Assembly: GCA_039587215.1 (NCBI GenBank)
Contig: JBDHIW010000061.1
Span: forward strand, 1-11,049
Reading direction: 5' to 3'
Length of the DNA stretch: 11,049 bases
DNA from: CAMYLY01 sp039587215
GTDB lineage: Bacteria > Gemmatimonadota > Gemmatimonadetes > Gemmatimonadales > GWC2-71-9
A model generated the notes under the pieces. The model did no database searches. It had not been told where the DNA came from and worked only from the letters and a program-made list of their open reading frames with translations. Positions 1-4,898 of this stretch are shown here, in pieces (position 1 is the stretch's first letter; every line of letters begins with the position of its first letter). The position numbers and the translations under genes were made by a program.

Positions 1-860
1 CCGGCCCCATCGCGGTGGCGGGGCTCCTGGGGGCCGACCTCGGGTGGGTGATGCTGTTTGGCGTGGTCATCGGGTTGCCCGCCGCGCTGCTCGCCGGGCC
101 GCTCTACGCGCGCGTGATCGCTCGGCACGTCACCGCATCGGTTCCGGAGTACATGCACGTCGCCGAACGCAAGGCCGGCCGCCCGCTGCCGTCGGTTGCG
201 CTGATCGCGACGCTGATCGGCATCCCGCTCCTGCTCATCGTCGGCAACACGGTCGCCGGCGTCGTCCTCCCCGAGGACGACGGGCTCCGCCGCATGCTGG
301 CGTTCGTCGGCCATCCGATGATGGCGCTGCTCGTGACGACCGTGCTGAGCTTCTGGCTCCTGGGCGTGCGCTCGGGGTACTCGCCGCAGGAAGTCCAGGA
401 CATCGCGACCAAGGCGCTGGAGCCCGCGGGGATCGTGCTGCTGGTGACGAGCGCCGGCGGGATGCTCAAGCAGGTGCTCATCGACTCGGGTGTCGGGGAC
501 GTGTTCGCAAACGCGCTGATGGCGGCGAACGTGCCGCCCCTCCTCTTGGCATTCACCGCCGCCGCCGCCGTGCGTCTCATGCAGGGCTCGGCGACCGTGG
601 CGATGCTCACGGCCGCAGGCCTGGTCGCCGCCCTGCTCGGAGACGCGACGTTCTCGGAGCCGATGCTCGCCCTGCTCGTCATCGCGATTGCCGCGGGGGC
701 GACGATCGGGTCGCACGTCAACGACTCCGGATTCTGGCTCGTGAATCGCTATCTGGGACTCACCGTGCCGGAGACGCTCAAGACCTGGACGGTCTCCACC
801 ACCATCGTGGCGCTCGTGTCGGTGACGCTCGTGCTAGTGGCGGCCGTCGTCGTCGGCTGA
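1..860 (+). CDS. gntP: GntP-family gluconate:H+ symporter, 5'-truncated by window edge
   Basis: This is an inner-membrane permease that would import gluconate (or a related sugar acid) with protons. The frame is open to the left edge: codons from position 3 read GPIAVAGLLGADLG, matching the conserved HPGP segment inside GntP proteins, so the GTG at 15 is not the true start. About 285 residues are present of a family length near 440. Fragment numbering from position 3 shows GGMLKQVL at about 152-159, RLMQGSATVA at 191-200 and GSHVNDSGFW at 236-245, all characteristic of the C-terminal half, plus many hydrophobic segments and a final membrane helix ending in VVVG. Gluconokinase follows after 2 bp, which supports gluconate as substrate, although GntP paralogues for other sugar acids exist. 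The stop is TGA at 858-860. Confidence 0.93.
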   Translation, partial: GPIAVAGLLGADLGWVMLFGVVIGLPAALLAGPLYARVIARHVTASVPEYMHVAERKAGRPLPSVALIATLIGIPLLLIVGNTVAGVVLPEDDGLRRMLAFVGHPMMALLVTTVLSFWLLGVRSGYSPQEVQDIATKALEPAGIVLLVTSAGGMLKQVLIDSGVGDVFANALMAANVPPLLLAFTAAAAVRLMQGSATVAMLTAAGLVAALLGDATFSEPMLALLVIAIAAGATIGSHVNDSGFWLVNRYLGLTVPETLKTWTVSTTIVALVSVTLVLVAAVVVG

Positions 861-862
861 CG

Positions 863-1348
863 ATGGTCATCCTCGTGATGGGCGTGAGCGGGGCAGGGAA
901 GAGCACCGTGGGACGCGTGGTGGCCGAGCGGACCGGCGCGCGTTTCCACGATGCCGATGACGATCATCCCCCGGCGAATGTCGCCAAGATGGAACGCGGC
1001 GTTCCGCTCACCGACGATGATCGTGCGGCGTGGGTGCGCGTGCTTCGCACGCGCATCGACGCGTGGCTGCGGGACGACGCGACCGTGGTCCTGGCATGCT
1101 CTGCTCTGACCGGCGCGGTGCGCGAGGGTCTGGGAACGGACCGCGAGGGCGTCCGCGTGGTGTACCTGCGCGGGTCGGCCGACGTCATCCGCGCACGCAT
1201 GGATGCCCGCGACCACTTCATGCCGCCCGCGCTTCTCGACAGCCAGTTGGCGACACTCGAGCCGCCGTCGGATGCGCTCGAGCTGGACGTCTCCCGCTCG
1301 CCTGATGAGTTGGCTGCCGCGGTGGTCGACGCGCTGGGCCTCGGGTGA
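863..1348 (+). CDS. gntK: Gluconokinase (GntK family)
   Basis: Cytoplasmic P-loop kinase that phosphorylates gluconate to 6-phosphogluconate with ATP, feeding the pentose phosphate or Entner-Doudoroff route. It has 161 residues, slightly shorter than E. coli GntK (about 175). The Walker A motif GVSGAGKST lies at residues 7-15, the substrate-region motif HDADDDHPPANVAKM at 29-43, CSALT at 79-83 (most relatives have CSALK), and the family block DHFMPPALLDSQLATLE at 117-133. The ATG at 863 places the P-loop at the normal distance from the N-terminus. The frame is open further upstream, but that part is only the shadow of the permease gene. The start is 2 bp after the permease stop with no clear Shine-Dalgarno sequence, so translation is probably coupled in a gntP-gntK operon. 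Confidence 0.95.
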   Translation: MVILVMGVSGAGKSTVGRVVAERTGARFHDADDDHPPANVAKMERGVPLTDDDRAAWVRVLRTRIDAWLRDDATVVLACSALTGAVREGLGTDREGVRVVYLRGSADVIRARMDARDHFMPPALLDSQLATLEPPSDALELDVSRSPDELAAAVVDALGLG

Positions 1349-1354
1349 CGAACG

Positions 1355-1377
1355 GCGCGGCGAACCCTCTGCCGCGC
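1355..1377 (+). terminator. Terminator-like hairpin after gluconokinase
   Basis: Six bases after the gluconokinase stop, GCGCGGC (1355-1361) and GCCGCGC (1371-1377) form a perfect 7-bp GC stem around a 9-base loop. No T-run follows, so it is at best a weak or Rho-assisted intrinsic terminator. The position at the operon end is the main support. Confidence 0.4.
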
Positions 1378-1406
1378 ACTCCGAATTCCAACTCGTCGCC
1401 ACGGAC

Positions 1407-1439
1407 CTTCACCGCGGGTTCAGCATGGGTTCACCTCCC
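1407..1439 (+). promoter_or_regulatory. Three 11-bp direct repeats resembling a PHO box (PhoP/PhoB-type site)
   Basis: Three consecutive 11-base units begin at 1407, 1418 and 1429: CTTCACCGCGG, GTTCAGCATGG and GTTCACCTCCC. TTCA recurs exactly 11 bp apart (1408, 1419, 1430). The Streptomyces PhoP box is built of 11-nt direct repeat units with a GTTCACC core, and OmpR/PhoB-family regulators in general bind repeats with one-turn spacing. The third unit matches that core exactly and the other two differ by one base each. The repeats end 42 bp before the start of the exported protein at 1482. A reversed copy, GGTGAACC, lies at 1458-1465. Regulator identity is inference. Confidence 0.45.
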
Positions 1440-1441
1440 GT

Positions 1442-1460
1442 ACCGCATGTTGCATGCGGT
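1442..1460 (+). promoter_or_regulatory. Perfect 8-bp inverted repeat in the leader of the exported protein gene
   Basis: ACCGCATG (1442-1449) and CATGCGGT (1453-1460) are exact reverse complements separated by TTG. The hairpin lies between the 11-bp repeats and the Shine-Dalgarno sequence (about 1468-1477). It could be an operator for a dimeric repressor or an RNA hairpin in the 5' leader that affects translation or stability. The sequence alone does not distinguish these. Confidence 0.45.
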
Positions 1461-1481
1461 GAACCTTGGGGAGGTGAGACC

Positions 1482-1979
1482 ATGGTGCGCCCAACGCAGC
1501 TCATGACGACGATCCTGGCACTCGGGATGCTTCCCACCATCGTGGTGGGACAGGATCTGTCGGAGACGATTGGCGAGTTGAACGCGGTGCTGGCCGAGCA
1601 CCGGTTTACCGACTACGACGGAGCGGAAGGACGCTCGACGGTGGCGGTGGTGGACGGACGACTGCGGGTGGAGGTCCGCAAGGTCAGCGAGACCACCGAC
1701 GTGGCGAATGTGTACATCGGCAAGGTGACGGAGCTCGTGCTCGACGACATGCGCACGGATTTCCGCGACACCCACGCCGCGATCTCCATCCCATCCACCG
1801 GTGCGGTCGTTTCTCGTCTGCGGTGCAAGATCGGGACGACCACGAACGAGTGGGACCTGCCGAGCGTGCACGCCGTCACACTGGAACTGCAGGACGACGC
1901 CCGGGCGGTTCGCGAGACGCGTGAACTCCTGCGCCGGGTGGTGCGGCTGGCTGCCGCCGAGGCCGTCGCGGCGCCGTAG
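1482..1979 (+). CDS. Exported protein of unknown function (165 aa)
   Basis: I do not recognise this family. The ATG at 1482 has a strong Shine-Dalgarno sequence (GGGGAGGTGAG, 1468-1478) and yields an N-terminal signal peptide: a short basic start, a hydrophobic stretch at about residues 8-22, and a likely cleavage near VVG/Q at residue 23-24. The mature part of about 140 residues starts DLSETIGELN. It looks mixed alpha/beta, with an acidic central segment and an Arg-rich, probably helical C-terminus (RETRELLRRVVRLAAAEAV, 144-162). It has a single cysteine, C115. An in-frame opening upstream runs back into gluconokinase but has no ribosome binding site near its starts, so it was not used. The PHO-box-like repeats just upstream suggest control by an OmpR/PhoB-type regulator. 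Confidence 0.72.
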   Translation: MVRPTQLMTTILALGMLPTIVVGQDLSETIGELNAVLAEHRFTDYDGAEGRSTVAVVDGRLRVEVRKVSETTDVANVYIGKVTELVLDDMRTDFRDTHAAISIPSTGAVVSRLRCKIGTTTNEWDLPSVHAVTLELQDDARAVRETRELLRRVVRLAAAEAVAAP

Positions 1980-2068
1980 CGCGGCTCGCGCGGGGCACGG
2001 AACCTTCCGCGGCACCGTCGCAGGCCGTACGTTGCCGCGAAGCCGCCGTCTATCCTGGAGGTTCCGCC

Positions 2069-2305
2069 ATGGGCTACCGTCGTTTCGTCGATCGTGAAGG
2101 ACACGCCTGGGAAGTCCGAGACGAGTCTCGATCGTCGTGGCGGCTTACGCCCGTCGGTGGGAATCCGCACACGCCCCGGACGGTGTCGCCCCCCGGATAC
2201 GAGAACGACCCGTTCGAGATGAGCGATCAGGAAATCCAGCGGCTTCTCGACCGGAACCCGTCGCAGGCGCGGCGCACGCAGCGGCCCTCGCCGTTCAAGG
2301 ACTAG
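2069..2305 (+). CDS. Small conserved-looking hypothetical protein (78 aa)
   Basis: The ATG at 2069 is preceded by a good Shine-Dalgarno sequence (CTGGAGG, about 2055-2061). The product starts MGYRRFVDREGHAWEVRDES and continues with a Trp/Arg segment (SSWRLTPVGGN, 22-32), a Pro/Gly linker, an acidic patch with a short helix (MSDQEIQRLLDRNP, 51-64) and a basic Pro-rich tail ending SPFKD. The 'RRFVD..G..WEVRD' opening resembles, from memory, a family of small uncharacterised proteins seen often in Gemmatimonadota. No signal peptide or membrane segment is visible, so it is probably cytoplasmic. It ends 12 bp before the converging arsM stop. No function can be assigned. Confidence 0.7.
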   Translation: MGYRRFVDREGHAWEVRDESRSSWRLTPVGGNPHTPRTVSPPGYENDPFEMSDQEIQRLLDRNPSQARRTQRPSPFKD

Positions 2306-2307
2306 CG

Positions 2308-2336
2308 GCGGGCGCCCCTAGGGTTTCCGGGCCCGC
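2308..2336. terminator. Possible shared hairpin between converging genes
   Basis: GCGGGC (2308-2313) and GCCCGC (2331-2336) are reverse complements with a 17-base loop, bridging the 12-bp gap between the 78-aa gene and arsM and running into the arsM 3' end. It could act as a bidirectional terminator. There is no U-tract and the loop is long, so support is weak. Confidence 0.25.
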
Positions 2337-3136
2337 ACGAACGCCGACATCAGTCGCCCGCTCACGCGCGGTGCGAGATCGTCGACGTCGATGCCGGCAT
2401 CCGCGAGCGCCTCGCGGGCCCCGTCGAGCGAGAAGGTGCGCACCGGTTCGATCCGAACATCGGTGAACCCGGCGTCCTCCAGCAGCTCGGCAAAGGCGTC
2501 GACCTCGAGCGCCCCCGCAACGCACCCGGCCCACAGCTCGAGACTCTCCCGCACGCGGGGCGGCAGCTCCCCCACCGCCACGATGTCAGCGATGGCCAGC
2601 CGCCCGCCCGGTCGCAGCACGCGGAAGGCTTCGGTGAGTACGGTCGGCTTGTCGGTCGAGAGGTTGACGACGCAGTTGGAGATGACCACGTCGACGGACG
2701 CATCCGGCAGCGGCACGTCCTCGATGCGTCCCTTGAGGAACGTGGCATTCGCAATACCCGCCTCGGCCTGGTGCTGTCTGGCGAGTTCGAGCATCTCGTC
2801 GGTCATGTCGAGTCCGTACGCCATGCCGCCCGGGCTTACGCGCTTAGCGGACAGGAGCACATCGAGCCCTCCTCCGGACCCGAGGTCGAGCACATCCTCG
2901 CCCGGGTGGAGGTCGGCGAGTGCGGTCGGATTCCCGCATCCGAGTGAGGCCTCCAGCGCCCGCGCAGGCAGTCTTTCCGCCTCCTCGCCATACAGCCCGT
3001 GCGTGATCTGCACCGTCGCGCTGTCGTCCGTGCCGCATTCGCACCCGCACGAGGTCGTTCCGTTCGAGAGAGCGGTGGTCGCGGCAGCGGCATAGCGCCG
3101 TCGGACGATATCGGTCGTAAGCGTCGAAGCGGTCAT
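2318..3136 (-). CDS. arsM: Arsenite S-adenosylmethionine methyltransferase ArsM
   Basis: Cytoplasmic enzyme that transfers methyl groups from SAM to As(III), giving methylated and finally volatile arsenicals. The 272-residue length is typical of bacterial ArsM. SAM motif I is DLGSGGGLD at residues 84-92, and GLDMTDEML follows at 108-116. The three cysteines that bind arsenite in ArsM enzymes are all present: C67 (SLGCGNP), C155 (ISNCVVNLS) and C205 (WAGCVAG). There is also an extra N-terminal CxCxC cluster, C30/C32/C34. The ATG at 3136 gives the full N-terminus expected before the TxxxVRRRYAAAA region. It lies 52 bp downstream of arsR on the same strand, behind its own ArsR-box-like element, so arsenic induction is likely. 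The alternative of a generic methyltransferase is unlikely given the cysteine triad. Confidence 0.95.
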   Translation of the reverse strand: MTASTLTTDIVRRRYAAAATTALSNGTTSCGCECGTDDSATVQITHGLYGEEAERLPARALEASLGCGNPTALADLHPGEDVLDLGSGGGLDVLLSAKRVSPGGMAYGLDMTDEMLELARQHQAEAGIANATFLKGRIEDVPLPDASVDVVISNCVVNLSTDKPTVLTEAFRVLRPGGRLAIADIVAVGELPPRVRESLELWAGCVAGALEVDAFAELLEDAGFTDVRIEPVRTFSLDGAREALADAGIDVDDLAPRVSGRLMSAFVRARKP

Positions 3137-3145
3137 CGGATTCTC

Positions 3146-3167
3146 ATATCCATTAAGATATATTGAT
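3146..3167 (-). promoter_or_regulatory. ArsR operator-like element in front of arsM
   Basis: ATTAA (3152-3156), six bases, then TTGAT (3163-3167) matches the ATCAA-N6-TTGAT site before arsR with one mismatch. Overlapping it is an exact palindrome, ATATC-N6-GATAT (3146-3161). The AT-rich patch contrasts with the GC-rich surroundings and contains TATA-like sequence that could serve as a -10 on the minus strand. Together this suggests arsM has its own ArsR-controlled promoter besides readthrough from arsR. Confidence 0.45.
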
Positions 3168-3188
3168 GTGTGTAGTCGCCCATGGTCC

Positions 3189-3503
3189 TCAAGTGCAGCA
3201 GAACCGGTCGGTCCGAGCCGTCGCCGCCGTGGCGGTGAAGGCCGCGAGTTCGGCGAGCGCCCGCGGCGCGAGCCGGTAATACACCCACCGTCCCTCTCGT
3301 CGGTCCTGTACCAACCCGGCCGCCCGGAGCGTCTTCAAGTGGAACGACAGCCGCGACTGCTGCGCGTCCAGGTGTCCCATCAGTTCGCACACGCAGTGCT
3401 CACCGGCCTGGAGGTGCTCGAGGATCTCGAGTCGTGTCGGGTCGGCCAGTGCCTGGAATTGGCGGGCTCGGGTGGTGTGGTCGGTCCGGTCGTCGATCGG
3501 CAT
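3189..3503 (-). CDS. arsR: ArsR-family arsenic-responsive repressor
   Basis: Dimeric winged-helix metalloregulator that would bind its operator and release on binding trivalent arsenic. It has 104 residues from ATG 3503. The helix-turn-helix region includes LADPTRLEILEHL (19-31), HCVCELMGHLDAQQSRLSFHL (36-56) and the wing GRWVYYRLAP (71-80). Candidate metalloid ligands are C37 and C39 (CVC), at the place of the first two cysteines of the plasmid R773 ArsR CVCxxC site; the third position is M42. A second pair, C102/C103, sits in the last four residues (FCCT). The frame is open far upstream across the lyase 3' end, but no ribosome binding site supports those starts. The ATG lies 8 bp from the operator with no Shine-Dalgarno sequence, so the transcript may be leaderless. 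arsM follows directly. Confidence 0.93.
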   Translation of the reverse strand: MPIDDRTDHTTRARQFQALADPTRLEILEHLQAGEHCVCELMGHLDAQQSRLSFHLKTLRAAGLVQDRREGRWVYYRLAPRALAELAAFTATAATARTDRFCCT

Positions 3504-3510
3504 GAGATCG

Positions 3511-3531
3511 AATATATCAACAATACTTGAT
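3511..3531 (-). promoter_or_regulatory. ArsR operator and -10-like region upstream of arsR
   Basis: ATCAA (3516-3520), CAATAC, TTGAT (3527-3531) is a perfect 5+5 inverted repeat of the kind ArsR proteins bind. It lies in the 47-bp gap between the lyase stop and the arsR start, in a sharply AT-rich patch. On the minus strand TATATT (3516-3511) could be a -10 hexamer overlapping the operator, consistent with autorepression. No convincing -35 is seen. Confidence 0.6.
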
Positions 3532-3550
3532 TTATGCCATACCTGCGAAT

Positions 3551-4894
3551 TCAGCCGTCCAGCGGCGCCAGCCGAGCCGTGAAGTGCCGGAGGACGTCGG
3601 CGGACTCGGTGAGTCGGAGACCGCCGATGTGCTCCCGGTCGCGGTACAGCCGGCCGCAGACGTCCGCCACGTAGTCGAGGTGGCTGCGGGTATAGACGCG
3701 GCGGGGGATCGCGAGCCGAACCAACTCGAGCTCCGGCCACTCGTCGTCGTCGCCGAACATGAGGCCGCCGATTTCCACACCGCGGATGCCGCCTTCGCCG
3801 TAGAGGGCACACGCGAGGGCCTGCGCGGGAAAGGCCGACTGCGGGATGTGGGGCAGGAACCGCTTGGCATCCAGGTAGACCGCGTGCCCGCCGACCGGGA
3901 GCACGATCGGCACGTCGCGCTCGACGAGGGCACGTCCGAGGTCCTGGACCTGTCCGACGCGGTGCGCCAGGTACTCGACGTCGAGTACCTCCTCGAGCCC
4001 TTGGGCCATCGCTTCGAGGTCACGTCCCGCGAGGCCGCCGTACGTCGGGAATCCCTCGATCAGGATCAGCATGTTCTTGATCCCGGCCGCCAGCCCGTCG
4101 TCGTCGAGCGCGAGGAAGCCGCCCATGTTCACGAGCCCGTCTTTCTTGGCCGACATCGTACAGCCGTCCGCGAGCGCGAAGAACTGGAGGGCGATGTCCG
4201 CGATGGAGGCGTCCATCCCGCCCCGCACCTGATTGAAGTACGCGTTCTCGGCGAACCGGCAGGCGTCGTAGAAGAAGGGAATCCCGTGTTCCCGGCACCA
4301 CGCCGACACGGCGCGGGCATTGTCGAGGCTCACCGGCTGACCGCCGCCCGAGTTGTTCGTGATCGTGAGGAGCACGAACGGGATGCGCTTCTTCCCGACG
4401 TCGGCGAGAAGATGGTCGAGCTTGGCGATGTCCATGTCGCCTTTGAACGGCACGTCCGCCAAGGGATCGTATGCCGCGTCGATGGCGCAGTTGACCGCGA
4501 TCCCGGCGTTGTGCTCGATGTTCGCGCGGGTCGTGTCGAAATGGATGTTGTTCGGAATGTGGTCGCCCGGCTTGACCAAGATCGTGAACAGCAGGTTCTC
4601 GGCCACCCGTCCCTGATGCGTCGGAATCACGTGGCGATAGCCCGTGATCCGGCGCACCGCCTTCTCCAGCCGAAAGAAATTCCGGCTTCCCGCGTACGCT
4701 TCGTCGCCGACCATCAAGGCAGCCCATTGCCGGTCCGACATGGCGGACGTGCCCGAGTCCGTCAGGAGGTCGATCGTGATGAGTGAGGACGGGAGGTTGA
4801 AGAGGTTGTAGCCCGCCTCGGCCAGCGCGGCGTCGCGCTGATCCCGGGTGGTGAAGGGTATGGCCTCTACGGCCTTGATCTTGAAAGGCTCCAT
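3551..4894 (-). CDS. tnaA: Tryptophanase-type PLP beta-eliminating lyase
   Basis: Cytoplasmic PLP enzyme of the tryptophanase/tyrosine phenol-lyase family, which split an aromatic amino acid into the aromatic ring compound, pyruvate and ammonia. It has 447 residues (TnaA 471, TPL 456). The PLP lysine is K251 in MSAKKDGLV (247-255). Other family blocks are IDLLTDSGTSAMSD (41-54), THQGRVAEN (92-100), GGGQPVSL (183-190), CRFAENAYF (212-220) and EGFPTYGGLAGRD (280-292). Specificity positions favour tryptophanase over tyrosine phenol-lyase: D120 (FDTT), I375 in VEIGG where TPL has Arg, and H437 in LRHFTAR where TPL has Phe. V97 replaces the usual Gly of QGRGAE. The ATG is 4 bp after the upstream cytochrome stop, without a Shine-Dalgarno sequence, suggesting translational coupling. 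An aromatic substrate other than Trp cannot be excluded. Confidence 0.88.
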   Translation of the reverse strand: MEPFKIKAVEAIPFTTRDQRDAALAEAGYNLFNLPSSLITIDLLTDSGTSAMSDRQWAALMVGDEAYAGSRNFFRLEKAVRRITGYRHVIPTHQGRVAENLLFTILVKPGDHIPNNIHFDTTRANIEHNAGIAVNCAIDAAYDPLADVPFKGDMDIAKLDHLLADVGKKRIPFVLLTITNNSGGGQPVSLDNARAVSAWCREHGIPFFYDACRFAENAYFNQVRGGMDASIADIALQFFALADGCTMSAKKDGLVNMGGFLALDDDGLAAGIKNMLILIEGFPTYGGLAGRDLEAMAQGLEEVLDVEYLAHRVGQVQDLGRALVERDVPIVLPVGGHAVYLDAKRFLPHIPQSAFPAQALACALYGEGGIRGVEIGGLMFGDDDEWPELELVRLAIPRRVYTRSHLDYVADVCGRLYRDREHIGGLRLTESADVLRHFTARLAPLDG

Positions 4895-4898
4895 GTAG

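Noticed and set aside
44..862. Upstream extension of the gluconokinase frame
   Set aside because: The extra residues are an Arg-rich out-of-frame reading of the permease gene; the kinase P-loop fits a start at 863.
749..1402. Minus-strand open frame of 217 codons
   Set aside because: Antisense to gluconokinase and the permease end; no recognisable domain and no ribosome binding site.
2391..3095. Plus-strand open frame of 234 codons
   Set aside because: Antisense to arsM; the product is Ser/Pro/Ala-rich with no family resemblance.
3527..4786. Long plus-strand open frame of 419 codons
   Set aside because: It is antisense to the tryptophanase gene, whose protein matches a known family along its full length. 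The plus-strand frame gives a low-complexity Val/Glu/Arg/Asp-rich product typical of reversed GC-rich coding DNA.
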